A stretch of 64,000 nucleotides of DNA from Pycnopodia helianthoides (GCA_032158295.1 CM063256.1:13004953-13068952); one strand, 5' to 3'; positions 31,390-42,893 are shown, numbered from the stretch's first letter. A program made the numbers and translations. The notes: a model not told the origin generated them from the letters alone.

Positions 31390-31540
31390 GAGAAATTACT
31401 GTGGTTGTATTTGTGGGAGGGACTGGAAACCTAATCCACATGCGAGGCTCTCGTCCGAGCTTGGATTCGAACCGGTGTCAACAGAGGTGAAAGGCAGGGA
31501 ACGATACCACTGCAGTTATGAATATACAACCGTTGATATT
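31390..31540 (-). mobile_element. SINE family 3 fragment, minus strand
   Basis: The minus strand shows CCTGCCTTTCACCTCTGTTGAC, GGTTCGAATCC and GTGGATTAGG, aligned with the copy at 44215-44345. The B-box-like GGTTCGAATCC supports a tRNA-derived origin. Confidence 0.55.
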
Positions 31541-31787
31541 TTGTGCGCCTTAAATCAACTGTTGCTTTCACATTGAGAATAACCCACTCACATCATTACT
31601 TTTACTTACGAGTCTACATTGACTTTTGTGGAGGGGTTCAACCATTGGCTGACCCCTTAGTTAGCCTTGTCCAGGACGGTTGCGAAGAGCACCTGCGGAC
31701 AAGCTTGCCCGACAGCCCCGCGCAGCTTCTCATGTAGCACAACACATTGCAGCAGCCACTGCAGGTGTGGACATTACACAGGCTATA

Positions 31788-32028
31788 GCGTAAAAAGTTG
31801 GGAAGGTAGTGCAATCTGCTCTACCAGCCTGGCTCCCAGTGGATGATACCCATGCCTAAATCCTTACGGACTGTGAAGGGGGTATTAACCCTGTTTCAGC
31901 CACAGGAGTAGGTGGCAACGTGCCTCTGGTGTCAGTTGATTTGGGTCAACAGCCCAAATCAGTTAAGTGTAGCCCTCACCTTGAAGTGGCCGTTCGGCCT
32001 TGTGAGTTAGGCGATATCTCATAAAAAA
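31788..32028 (+). mobile_element. SINE family 2, 5'-truncated copy
   Basis: Matches the full element at 62147-62506 from AAAAAGTTGGGAAGGT to the 3' end CTTGTGAGTTAGGCGATATC plus an A-rich tail. Another truncated copy is at 48168-48415. Confidence 0.8.
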
Positions 32029-32950
32029 AATATTTAAAAAAAGCCACAGTAGACACGTGTGACGTAGTGCAAGGAGTCAATACGCAGTTCGTGCAAGTGA
32101 TAATATAGACCCCCTTGCGTATGACGTCAACCCAAACAGCACCCTTACTGAGGTCAAAGAAGACCTGTCATTGGCTGAGAGTGGCACGCGTGCATTGTTT
32201 GACCTTAGCAATGACGGCCTATGCTATGGGGTCTAAGTCCGGCTGCATTGTAAATGTGAAATAATGCACAGTAAACGTGTGAATCCGGCGGAGTGGAGTG
32301 TGGCGATCCCTGCCGTGTAGCATGTTGGCGTAAAAAAAAAATCCAGAGTGCACTAAACTGTAATATGGCTGCGATATATCGTTGTGAATTGTTACTGTAT
32401 TTTTTGGATTTTTGATATTCTTATAATGAATGTTGTCTTTTCAAATAGTTCAAGCTTCAATTTTGCAATTACAATGTTAAACTTTGTGTGTATTTATTGT
32501 TATTTATTCATGTTAATATAAGAACCTAATAAGCGTGTGCGTGGAACTAAAACATTCCGGCGAAAGGGCGTACCTACAGGCTAAGCAATTACTGTGCAAG
32601 ATTGTGTTTCAAGAAACTGGGCGTGAAAGTTTGGTTTTCTATACCATTCGTTAGTCATCATAGGAAGATTAAATTAAGCATGGGAATGGGGAAACAAATC
32701 TTTGGGGGAATTCTAGCGTCACAAATGTATCAGTATTGCTACATTGTTATTTTGAATTCTTTTCAGGAGCCATTTTATTGCTTATGGTCTTTTGTTACTG
32801 GAAAAGGTACTTTGTGTGCATGGAAGAAGGCCATAGAGCCTTACGCCCAAAAGGCGCAGATCCAGGATTTGTTTTCATATGTTGACCAACAATAAAGCCT
32901 GGGCATAATTCCCCTGTTCTATTGGTTGATGTACGTATGCCTGCATTTTG

Positions 32951-33070
32951 GGTGTCATGGCCGAGTGGTTAAGAGCATCGGATTCAAGTTCTGGTGGTTT
33001 AGTCATCGGGGTGTGGGTTCGAGTCCCGGTCATGATGCTTGTGTCCGTGAGCAAGACACTATCTTCTCGA
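32951..33070 (+). mobile_element. SINE family 1 head (tRNA-derived)
   Basis: A box TGGCCGAGTGGTTAAGAGC and B box GGTTCGAGTCCC, followed by CTTGTGTCCGTGAGCAAGACAC. The downstream body is lost. Confidence 0.7.
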
Positions 33071-33218
33071 CCGTGGAAACATGTAAACGAAGTAATGTAT
33101 GAAGACATTCGTCGGTCTGTTCAACAAGCTTCTCGGTATTCATATTAAACAAAGGTGCAGTTGTACAGTAATTATTACTGTTTATTGCAGAATGCTGCTG
33201 TACCATTCCCACTATCCT

Positions 33219-33374
<156 letters not shown>

Positions 33375-33540
33375 ATTTGACCCAGGAGGCAAGTGCCCCA
33401 CCCCCCCCATCCCCCGGATCCACGCCTGCCCTTCTTCCGGGCACACGACGTAATATTTATGTACGTTTCTAATGAATTAGACACTTAAAGTACTGGGGTT
33501 ATTTTAATATTTACACTAGTTTGATTTATTGACAAAATAT

Positions 33541-33575
<35 letters not shown>

Positions 33576-34113
33576 CAATTTACGAAACTGCACGTATCTC
33601 TCTTTTTTAACATAAATATTCTTTCTCTTTACATAGGCAACTTGAATTCACGACGGGTTTACATTTATAAATAGGTTTACAATAATCTGATAAAAGAAGG
33701 GGCCGTCTTTAAAATACCAAGTTCAGAAAACAACAGCCGGTTAAACCCCCTTTTTCATAAAGAGTCTTCGTTTTGACAGGTCTAACGGAACGATACACGA
33801 GACCTTGACGTGAATTTCAGTTTTTTTTAAATCATTTTTAGTAATGTTACGACGCTGATCAAAGACAGTTTGCTTTGACGGCTAATATTTCTGGCTGTGC
33901 AGTTTGAAAAACTATTCATGACAATTGCCCTTCAATGACAACCAACCTCGCACAGTCCCTAGCTATGACATGAAAGCGTCATCCATTGTACTTGTTACCC
34001 TTGGATATTGACTCACTTTCTACCCAGACCATGCAGAGCTTCCGGCTTGAATCGTGTTTGAAATTTTGTTATTCACTTGTCAGTTCTGAAAGAATAACGA
34101 AACGCATGCGGCT

Positions 34114-34483
34114 TTAAAGGTACATGTTGCCTTGGATCGGTCGAGTTGGTCTATAAAAAGCGTTTGTAACCGTTTGTTATAAAGTGCATGGTTAGAAAGA
34201 TGTTTTAAAAGTAGAATACAATGATCCACACAATTATGCCTCGAAATTGTGTGGTTTTCCTTGAACTTTGCGAACTAACAGTCAAAAGTTTGACTCCATA
34301 AAATGTCCGACTGTGTTAGTTCACGATGTAAAAAGAAAACCACGCAATTTCAAGGCATATTTGTGTGGATCATTGTATTCTACTTTTAAAACATCTTTCT
34401 AACCATATGCATTTTATAACGAACAGTTTACAAACGCTTTTTTCAGACCAACTCGCCCGATTCAAGGCAACGTGTACCTTTAA
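34114..34483. mobile_element. MITE family 4, near-complete hairpin
   Basis: Two arms of about 150 bp are inverted copies of each other (TTAAAGGTACATGTTGCCTTGG at the left, its inverse at the right), with a loop of about 60 bp. TTAA lies at both ends. Confidence 0.9.
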
Positions 34484-35520
34484 GTAATCATTAACTCCCA
34501 GCAAGTATCGCTGACAGACTGTCTACATTGTAATTGATCTGATCATCAATATGACGATGCAGTATCAATGAACTACACCAATTTCAAGCAATCAAGTATA
34601 CTGGCTGATATGAGCGTGTGATCTTATTCCATAATTTCATGAAACCAGCCGCCGATTTCACGAAACGTAACGCAACTAACACAAGAAGTCTTGCACAATA
34701 GATTTACGCATAACTATACTTTCGGGTACAAAAGAGATTTTACACGTCATGGTTGTACCCGCAAGTTTACTATTTATAGTTATAGTTACTTCGGACTTAT
34801 GCAGTTGCGTAAAGTTTTGTGAAATCGGCTGCGGGTAAAACCAGGTATGAACTAGGAATATACCATCTAGATCAACACGTATCACTTTCTTGGCAAGCCC
34901 AAATATCAAGCAGTATTTTGAGCGAATTAAAAAACAAACCAAAAACAGTTAAATGGTGTAACGGTTTTCGAAGCATTGCGTGGTGAGTTATCAATGTATA
35001 TTCGGTTTGCGGTAACACCATGTGTATAAATATCTACTCTGCTGTGTAGATTTTTTTTCTTAGAGAACTTGTCTTGCTATTAGTTCTACCGCGGAGTAAA
35101 TTTTTCTAACTATATGCATTACAGCACGACATTACAGCGGAATTTACTTTATCAAAGGAATATATTTTTTTCTACTGACTGTTCAAATCAATCAAAATCC
35201 ATCGCTACAGAAAGTTTCATTTCTCCTCATCAAGTCCTGCCTCCGGTTAGTTCCAATGCCATATTCCTTAAGATGCTAATATCTCTTCACTGTAAGATGT
35301 ATAATGATATCACATCATCACCAGAATTCATGAAATCCATCTTTAGTAACTTGGATGTATTGGAAATGATTTATGACTTTCCATTAGTTCTTATACAGTA
35401 CGGAGACAAAGAGTTCTTTGCCTAGAATGTTGTATTAATGTTCGTCAATACAAATGCAATCGGACCAGGAACGGTATAGTTGAAAAAACACCTTATATAT
35501 CGATGACATTTGGTGAAGTA

Positions 35521-36268
35521 CTAAAGACTGAAGTAGGAACAGCCGTCTACAAAGATGAAATCAGTAATATCAGCCTGAAAAAAGGTGGCACTGTTGAGCT
35601 GACAGATCTTACCCCGCTGCAAGAAATTGAAGGAGTGGCATCGAGGCTCCGCCCAGCACGCCTGACCACACCCGATGACTCCCTTGGCCGTCAGGTTCTT
35701 GATCTCATGGTTGAGCAGACACTGGGATGTGAAGCGACCGTCATCGTCAGCTGGTCAGGCAGTGTAGGCGACGAGAGACGCTCACCATCTCACAAGCAAC
35801 GAACTTCTGAAGAGTGCACTCATCGTCTCCCCATTTACCATCGTATTTCTCACTCATTTTGATACAGTCTTCCCCTCTATTCAAGACGCTGTCATGAGCC
35901 CAGTTTGTATAGTTGGTCAAGCCGCTTCTGCTCGAACACGCTACATCAAAGTCGTCGTCGTTATCTTGACATCCAATCCACAGTTCCAGTTTCTCTCCGG
36001 ATGTGGGATCTAATTCTCTCATCAGTGGGTTCATAGTGTTCCAAATGAAATCGTGTTGACCTTCCGTGTTCGGGATAATCATATTGCTCCCGGGACGGTT
36101 ACAAGCCCTGAAGCCCTCCGACCAGTTCATCTTCTCCTGCAGCAAGATGAAGCAGGAACCCTGCCAAGTCAACCAGCCGGGAGGACAGTCGGCGCGAAGT
36201 GACCCGACGAAAACATAATAGGACACAATGAGAACAACCGTGTACAAGTACGCGCTAAATATCTGCAT
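35521..36268 (-). CDS. Intronless C-type lectin with PAN-like C-terminal domain
   Basis: Single-exon gene of about 249 codons. Residues 1-30 form a signal peptide (MQIFSAYLYTVVLIVSYYVF). A C-type lectin-like domain follows: CPPGWLTWQGSCF, NWSEGFRACN, ELWIGCQDN, GEDCIKMSEKYDGKWGDDEC, LQKFVACE. The carbohydrate-site EPN/QPD motif is missing and the WND box reads WGDDEC, so Ca-dependent sugar binding is doubtful. The C-terminal part (CLLNHEIKNL, CWAEPRCHSFNF, ICQLNSATF) resembles a PAN/apple module. As written the frame stops at 35747-35749. One extra C at 35753-35754, compared with the paralogue at 42.7 kb, shifts the frame, and without it the ORF runs to the TAG at 35521-35523. It is either an allele truncated after the lectin domain or a sequencing error. 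Likely a secreted recognition protein. Confidence 0.75.
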
Positions 36269-36279
36269 ACTGCTCGCTA

Positions 36280-36288
36280 CCTTTATAT
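36280..36288 (-). promoter_or_regulatory. TATA-like box close to the lectin start
   Basis: ATATAAAGG on the minus strand ends about 11 bases before the ATG. A start site 25-30 bases downstream would fall after the ATG, so this may be coincidental. Confidence 0.25.
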
Positions 36289-36370
36289 TTTCCGAAGGTT
36301 TTGTCCTACACGATTTTTCCAATTCTTCCGCACGGTAAAACTGGATACAAATTTTTAGACGAGAAATATG

Positions 36371-37048
36371 TGTAAGCACTAGACAAAGAGAGTTTGCAGT
36401 GATGACCCTGAACCTGGATGCGTAGTCTCTGAATGAATCGACAACCCCTGAACCTTGTGAATAGTTAAAACAAAAAACAGTTGATCGCTGTTCCGTGATC
36501 AAAAAAACGCCACTCACATGTTCTGGTACAAGTGAATACTGGCCCACAATTCCCAGAGTGACCTATAAGCTTGTAAATTTAATCGTGATTGCAATTTCTG
36601 TTAATTTGCATATTATCACTGCTCCTGGTGAAAGCTCCTTAGGTCGTTCCATTCTCCTTTTAGTTTGGTTGATATCGATTTTTCGAATTTTGCGATTGTT
36701 ATAGAAAACCTTTGTAGTTCATATACAACAGGGGTTTGTGTTTTGTATAAGAACTGTGGACAATGCTTTTTTTTTTAAGCTCTTACGTTCGAGAAGGTCG
36801 TGCGTGTATCAAATTATTATCTTATTTTGTGGTTTTTCTTTATTCATTATCAATATTATAATGAAAACGTACAGACGCAAAGCGTCTGATTGAACGAACA
36901 TGTGAGTGGCGTTTTTTGATCTCGGAACAGCGATCAACTGTTTTTTTTTAAAACTATTCACAAGGTTCAGGGGTTGTCGATTCATTCATAGACTACGCAT
37001 CCAGGTTCAGGGGTCATCACTGCAAACTCTCTTTGTCTAGTGCTTACA
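36371..37048. mobile_element. Foldback element with 150-bp inverted arms upstream of the lectin
   Basis: The left arm (36371-36520) starts TGTAAGCACTAGACAAAGAG and the right arm (36890-37048) ends with its inverse. The arms include a shared GATCGCTGTTCCG(T)GATCAAAAAA stretch. The centre of about 370 bp is unique and contains a segment conserved upstream of a second lectin (36535-36690). Confidence 0.8.
36535..36690 (+). other. Segment conserved upstream of two lectin genes, copy A
   Basis: Plus-strand translation (ITAPGESSLGRSILLLVWLISIF) aligns with the minus-strand translation of 39580-39740. Both lie 270-400 bp upstream of a lectin ATG and point away from it. Either a duplicated promoter or a small divergent coding remnant; the two cannot be told apart here. 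Confidence 0.45.
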
Positions 37049-37327
37049 AATATTTCTGTCTGAAATGCCATATTTGATGAGAAATGAATAAACTAACTTT
37101 CCGATTGGAGTTTATCGCTCAGTGAGCGTTTTGTTCATTTGTTGAATCTATATGATTTCATGCAAATGTGTAATCGTTTTTTTCACTATTTTCTCGTGAC
37201 CCAGATGGCCGATCGATCTCAAACCTCTACAGGTTTGTCAGCTTATGTATATAGTGGATTGCATAAAGTGCTTACACTACCATCAACTGTTTTGTTAGCA
37301 AAAACCAATTCTGTAATGTTCCTTTAA
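37047..37327. mobile_element. MITE family 3, left-truncated copy
   Basis: Matches 30650-30932 from ATTTCTGTCTGAAATGCCATA to the CTTTAA end. It abuts the right arm of the foldback element at 36371-37048. Confidence 0.8.
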
Positions 37328-37759
37328 AGAAGGACAAATGTTCAACAACATTTCTATTTGGCCAATGACTACTGCATGTGTGATCAAGAATGTTGTCCAT
37401 TTTCAAAATGAAGTCAATCAGCACGGAGAACACTGGGCTTGAAATGTCTTCTAAGATCAATGGAACAAAAATGAAGAAAACATCCACGTATGCATCAAGT
37501 GCTGCTATCTTTACTGCATCTTGTTCTTTAAAAAAAAATTTTACCGACTGTGTTTAACACAGTATCAGTAAGAAGAACAACGGTTTAATAACGGCCTCTG
37601 TTATTGTACGTCGATGGCTGTGATGCACACGGTTTTTCCTCCCGGCATTGTAGAATACGATGCACAGTTTATTTTAAGCCTCATATTTAAATCTGCCTTT
37701 AGAATTCTCAGCCGCAAAGAGATGAAGAATTAACTATTGGCCTGCTGGTAAACGTATAA

Positions 37760-37930
37760 TTCAAGGTTGCGGCTTAAATCGTGTTTGTAATGAACTTCAC
37801 TGCCCAGAAATGACGCAACAACCGATCGACAACCCATGTCTTGCTCAATCGTTGAGACTTCAAACCAGCAATCAAGGTTGCGGCTTAAATCGTGTTTGTA
37901 ATGAACTTCACTGCCCAGAAATGACGCAAC
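37760..37930. repeat. Two tandem copies of a roughly 115-bp unit
   Basis: CAAGGTTGCGGCTTAAATCG through CACTGCCCAGAAATGACGCAAC occurs at about 37762 and again at 37875. An inverted piece is at 39095-39135. Confidence 0.8.
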
Positions 37931-38049
37931 AACTGAGTGATAACCCGTGTCTTCTTAATATTCGTTTATACTTGTTGCAGGCGTCCAAGGCATGAGTTGT
38001 GTTTCAACATGTGTTTTGACAAAAACAAGCTTCTGTTTCTATATTTTGG

Positions 38050-38237
38050 TCATGTATCCAGAAGAGAAGGGAGGCAACCTTGAGAAGATCATTGTGCAAG
38101 GATGTGTTGAAGGTAGTCGCTCACGTGGCCGTCAAAAACTTTGTTGGACAGACGGAGTTAAAGAACTCACAGGCTTATCAATAAATGATGCATATATCGA
38201 TCTCCGTTGGATAGGCAGAAGTGGAACTCCATCATAA
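38050..38237 (+). mobile_element. LINE remnant, C-terminal part of the ORF
   Basis: Encodes LEKIIVQGCVEGSRSRGRQ, WTDGVKELTGLSIN and a LRWIGR-like end, the common 3' ORF end of endonuclease/reverse-transcriptase type non-LTR elements. Truncated on both sides; ends in a (GAC)n tract. Confidence 0.8.
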
Positions 38238-38359
38238 TAAGGGTCACAAAGGGTCAGTCATGACTCATAGGACGACGACGACGACGATTGTGCCTTAATG
38301 TAAAAACTGAAGTTATGATATCGAATTATGTCCAATTAGACCCGAGGCTTTTGTTGATG

Positions 38360-39500
38360 ATCTTTAAAAAAAAAAAAAAAAAAAAAAAGGGGGTTTCGTT
38401 GTACCTATTTCTGGAAATGTGTCGTGATAATTTTTATGTACTTGTTAGTTTTGAATGTATTTTTTTTAAAATTTATATCTTTACGTTTGCTTTGTAAATA
38501 TTTTATATTGTATTAATATATTGTTTCAATTAGTGTTTTGTATTTGTTACTATTTACTTACTGTAACTGTTGCTCCCCCCCCCCTCCCGAAACGCATGCG
38601 AATCTCATTATTTGGAAATTAATTTTCCCCGCATTGGTATTGTGTCCACAGACATTGGGTTGCACTTTTCTTAAACCTGTAAAACGAGCAGAGCACGTCA
38701 AGATTTTCATTTCATAGTCTCAATGACATTAATGTGAATGTACAAAACTTACACTAACCATCAAGGTTTGAAATTACCTGTGAAATATTTACAGGCGAGC
38801 AAACAATGTTTTGATGACTTGAGGATTGATGATTTTTCCTAAATTTTAGTATAAATAAATTGAAGTCGCTGTTATCTAAAAATAGGGCTGAAGTAGTGCG
38901 AATATTGACGTTAAATAATAAGTAAAACTAAACCCTTTTAAATTGTATAGTGTCAATAAAAGCCTTGGGTCTAAATGAACATTATTAGACATATCGCAAC
39001 TTCAGTTTTTCCCTAAAGGCACAATACACATGTTAAGTCTCAGCGATTAAGGGAGACCACGGGTTATCAGTTGGTGCGTAATTTGGGGGCAGTGAAGTTC
39101 ATTACAAACACGATTAAAGCCGCAACCTTGTTTTAAAGCAGCATAACACGATGCGGTCGAGATGGTGACTTTTTAGTGAATACGTGGATGGTTTTACTTT
39201 TACTCCCTCTTTGATTCAGTCATGACATTACAGCTCAGCGTTCTTCCTGCTATTTGACTTTATATGGAAAAGGACAACACATTTGTCGATGCATAATTAC
39301 TCGAAGAAGATGTCCGGACACTTTTTGCGGATACCCTCACGGTTGATATAATGAAAGCTTTGTGACTCTAAGTTTTCATTGTATCGACAATGAATAAAAT
39401 AAAAACCACCGTTATTGTACAAAATAAGAAAATATTTGGATACAAGCATGACCTCCTCGAAACGTAAGAGCTTTTGAAAAAAGCGTTGTCCAAGTGTTCC
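38360..39500. other. Interval without a recognised gene
   Basis: Poly-A run at 38366-38388, a C-rich patch at 38574-38587, AT-rich sequence, and the inverted short repeat at 39095-39135. Nothing else was recognised. Confidence 0.5.
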
Positions 39501-39579
39501 TTGAGAGGATACTTACACAAAACAGCCCACAATTGTGTAAACAATCGCTAAAGAAAAAAAGAAGAAGAAAACAAACGAC

Positions 39580-39740
39580 ATCAACCAACCCAAAAGGAGA
39601 ATGGAACGAACTAAGGAGCTTTGACGAGGAGCAGTATTAATTTGGAAATCAACGGACAGTGTAAATACGATTGAAGTTACAATTAATAAGGTCAAACTGG
39701 AAAGTGAGCCAGTATACAGTACTGTTGTACAAGAACAGTG
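39580..39740 (-). other. Segment conserved upstream of two lectin genes, copy B
   Basis: The minus-strand frame contains NTAPRQSSLVRSILLLGWLMSF, similar to copy A at 36535-36690, and DNA similarity extends over GTCACTCACTGTTCTTGTAC. It belongs to a 112-codon minus-strand ORF (39513-39851). Location and orientation relative to the lectin start at 40001 match copy A. Confidence 0.45.
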
Positions 39741-40000
39741 AGTGACGCTTTTGGTCTCGTAACAGCTTGGAACGCAAAACTCAGAGCAGTTGACACTTAG
39801 TTGACAGTCTTGGTTCGACACTTTAAACGATACAATTATAATATCGGACACCTTCGCTGCAAATCAACTTTGCACATAAATATCTGTTGCCAGTTACTGG
39901 ATAGGGCCAGTTCTTGTCTAGCCATCGGTATGCTTAAATTACCCGTAGAAATAAGCTGATATTCAGATTGTTTTTCTTCTTGTTTTGTTTTTTGATCGAC

Positions 40001-40784
40001 ATGCCAAAGATGTTTTCTCACGCGAACATTGTCTTCATTGGTTTCTTTGTTTCCGTCGAGGCCTTTGGAACTATGTGTCCTCTCGGCTGGTTGACTAGGC
40101 AGGATTCCTGCTACATCTTATTGTCCGAGAGGATGAATTGGTTTGACGCTAATGAGAGTTGTGCCGAGCTAGGGGCCGACATGATGCTTCCTGACACAAG
40201 GGACGAACAGGATTCCATTTGGCATGAAATGAAAACACGGATGGCAGAAGATGGAAACGTCAATTTGGAGAGTGACTTGGAAGTGTGGATTGGCTGTCAA
40301 GATTTTGAAAAATGACGAGTCTTTGGTATGTGTGGGCATTAGAGGAGATCCAAGCTTCAAGAGCTGGGACGATACGGAACCAGGGCCCAATTTCATAGAG
40401 CTGCTTAAGCAGAACAAATTGCTTAACAATTGTCTGCTAAGCAGAAATGAACAGAATACCAGTCACATGTGACATGGTAGTTTGGCTGGTTGTTCTGATT
40501 CTGGTAAGCATAAATTGTTTGTGCTTAGCTACTTTTCGTGCTTAAGCAGCTTTATGAAATTGGGCCCAGATCGTATTACTGATCAATGTGTGAGAATGGC
40601 TGGTAGATATGGAGGTAAATGGGGAGATAGTCGGTGCAGCAGCATCAAGTTTACTGCCTGTGAGATGCCCGCTCTTCTGGTCGCATGCACTGCGTGGCAG
40701 CAGCTGAAGCTGACGGTAGCTTCGGTCCATAATAGAAACAATTCTGTTTGGTGGAACATTGATGTCCCCTTTTTATTCGAGTAA
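40001..40784 (+). pseudogene. C-type lectin interrupted by a MITE
   Basis: Starts MPKMFSHANIVFIGFF (the second ATG at 40010 is shared with the copy at 47337), then CPLGWLTRQDSCYILLSE, SCAELGADMMLPDTRDEQDS and EVWIGCQDF. One extra A in a run of five at about 40311 shifts the frame; the shifted frame continues NDESLVCVGIRGDPSFKSWD. At 40383-40567 a MITE splits the domain, after which the frame DRITDQCVRMAGRYGGKWGD and FTACEM ends the lectin domain. The C terminus (TAWQQLKLTVAS to the TAA at 40782) has no PAN-like module. The reading frame cannot produce a normal lectin unless the MITE is spliced out. Confidence 0.75.
40383..40567. mobile_element. MITE family 11 within the lectin domain
   Basis: About 185 bp with inverted ends GGGCCCAATTTCATAGAGC and its inverse, plus TGCTTAAGCA repeats. 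A sister copy is in the broken lectin at 46776-46962. Confidence 0.85.
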
Positions 40785-40799
40785 AACTTGATCAGTCTA

Positions 40800-41036
40800 G
40801 TGCCTATAGGAGGAAGTTGAAACTATTATTATTATTTTTTGAAGTGCATGGTCAAACAACGCTACAGTGATACTTTAATTGCTTACGCACGTTTCAGATT
40901 AGACAATGTTGACCTTGATGGAAACAATTGAAGTAATTTACAAACGATTGGAGATGCAAGCCATGATTTCGCCAACAAGTGACTTAAATATCACAGTATG
41001 TATCGCATTCGTCTCATGGCAACAGCTTTGTTAGTT

Positions 41037-41067
<31 letters not shown>

Positions 41068-42115
41068 GTTTTATTTATTTATTTTTATGTTTATTATTAT
41101 TATTATTATTATATATTTTTTGACAGCCCCATCAAATAATGGCCTTTCAAAAACTCTTACTAAGTGCGGTAAAGAAACATGTACGAAGTACATTGATCAA
41201 TTGATAGCTTTAAAAAAAATTGATTTCATGAGTTTAAATATCAAAATGTTAACCCCTTTCAGTCATAGGTAAATGATGGTCAACATTTGTGAAACAACTA
41301 GAGTTTGGCGTGGTTTAAAGATAGGTTTATAGATTGCTAAATACTCAACTAAAAATATATAGCTGCTTAGAGAAGATTCCCTTCGAAGTAATATAGTATC
41401 GTGAATTTTTCACCAAAAGCATTTGAATCTAAGAAACGATTCACGCGTGAATCGATTCTTAGATTTTGGAAGTTGGTGTCGGTTCGCAAATTCTGCGGCC
41501 GGAAATGCAGTTGGTACCGGCTGTCACCTTGCCAAAAGTGGATGGATTCCACGTTCTTGTGAAAATACAGCGAAGGTTTTTTGTAGTTTTCTCAGCAAAT
41601 ACAGCTGAAACTTTCACATGTGCCTCTAACTGTATTATTTCGTTTAGTTTGTACCAACAAATCGGCACTACGTTGACAAAAACACATATTATGACCCTAC
41701 CTTTCAATACCTTTCAATGCATTTTGATCAAGTTCGACCGAAAATGGCGGGAATGTAATTTTGTCCGGTGACCGTTTCCCTAAAGAGAAAAACAGCATGA
41801 AGTTGAAGTTATTATTATTATTATTTTACGTGCATGGTAAAACGGCGCTACATCGATGCTTTGATTGCCTACGCACGTTTCAGAGGGATAATGTTGACCT
41901 TGATAGGAACAATTGAAGTAAATTACAAATGATTGAAGATGCATGCCATGATTTCGTCAACAAGTGACTTGAATATGACAGTAAGTGACGCATTCGTCTC
42001 ATAGCAACAGCTTTGTTAGTTTGCTTGTTTGTTAGTTTGCTTGTTTGTTAGTTTGTTTGTTTTTTATTTATTGTTTATACTTGTTTACAGTCCCATCAAA
42101 TAATGGCCTTTCAAG
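40800..42115. repeat. Tandem segmental duplication downstream of the lectin (about 1-kb period)
   Basis: 40815-41145 and 41800-42110 share GAAGTTGAA through GCTACGCACGTTTCAG-like text, ACAATGTTGACCTTGAT, ACAGCTTTGTTAGTTT and CCCATCAAATAATGGCC. The second unit leads straight into the lectin pseudogene at 42262. Confidence 0.75.
41426..41465. repeat. 40-bp near-perfect palindrome
   Basis: Arms AATCTAAGAAACGATTCACG and AATCTAAGAATCGATTCACG (inverted), one mismatch, no loop, centred on ACGCGT. Confidence 0.85.
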
Positions 42116-42189
42116 GCCAACTGACCCGTGAATGCGCCACTGGTACCAGTCAAGATTTAGTCCAACCCTTCTCTATAAAGCAAAGGTTG

Positions 42190-42197
42190 TATAAATA
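42190..42197 (+). promoter_or_regulatory. TATA box of the lectin pseudogene at 42262
   Basis: TATAAATA lies 72 bases before the ATG, a spacing that allows a start site near 42220 and a short 5' UTR. Confidence 0.5.
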
Positions 42198-42261
42198 CAC
42201 TGTGTTCGTGAAAAAATGTTTATTTAGGCAAAACTTACTCATTTACAACATATCAGTCAAG

Positions 42262-42893
42262 ATGCTGAGTTTAGCTTTACAGGGGAACTTCTTTTTGATT
42301 TGTTTCTTTATTTTCACTGAGGCCATTCAAGCCACGTGTCCTCCCATCTGGTTGACTCTGCAGGGTTCCTGCTACGTCTTGCTGCAGGAGAAGATGAACT
42401 GGTCAGAGGATTTTAAGGGCTTGTGATTGACCCGGGGGCTATATGATTACCCGGGCACGGAAGGTCAACACGATTTCATTTGGAACACTATGAACCCACT
42501 GATTAGAGAGTTGGGTCCCACATCTGGAGAGAAAGAGGAACATTGTGCATGGGATGTAATGATGACAACGACTAAGAAGTAGCGTGTTTGAACGGAAGCG
42601 GCTTGACCAAACATACAAACTGGGCTCATGACAACGTCTTGAATACAGGAGAAGACTGTATCAAAATGAGTGAGAAATACGATGGTAAATGGAGAGACGA
42701 TGAGTGCACTCTTCAAAAGTTCGTTGCTTGTGAGATGGTGAGCGTCTCTCGTCGCCTGCACTGCCTGACAGCTGACGATGACGGTCGCTTCACATCCCAG
42801 TGTCTGCTCAACCATGAGATCAAGAACCTAACGGCCAAGGGAGTCATTGGGTGTAGAAAGTCACCCTGGGCGGAGCCTCGATGTCACTCGTAA
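42262..42893 (+). pseudogene. Degenerate C-type lectin copy
   Basis: Close paralogue of the gene at 35521-36268: MLSLALQGNFFLICFF signal, CPPIWLTLQGSCYVLLQ, NWSEDFKGL then a stop. Further pieces TEGQHDFIWNTMNPLI, HTNWAHDNVLN, GEDCIKMSEKYDGKW and CTLQKFVACE occur in different frames with several stops between. The end reads ADDDGRFTSQCLLNHEIK and stops after AEPRCHS, so the PAN-like part is cut short. Multiple independent lesions mark it as a pseudogene. Confidence 0.8.

Noticed and set aside
32951..33035. tRNA-Ser/Leu gene
   Set aside because: Followed by the SINE linker CTTGTGTCCGTGAGCAAG and repeated elsewhere with the same head; it is a SINE head, not a tRNA gene.
35114..35425. 103-codon ORF downstream of the lectin
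   Set aside because: No domain, no paralogue in the window; it may be open by chance in AT-rich sequence.
41423..41608. Short ORF with Cys and Trp resembling a lectin fragment
   Set aside because: No lectin motif spacing; it overlaps the palindrome and shows no paralogous match.
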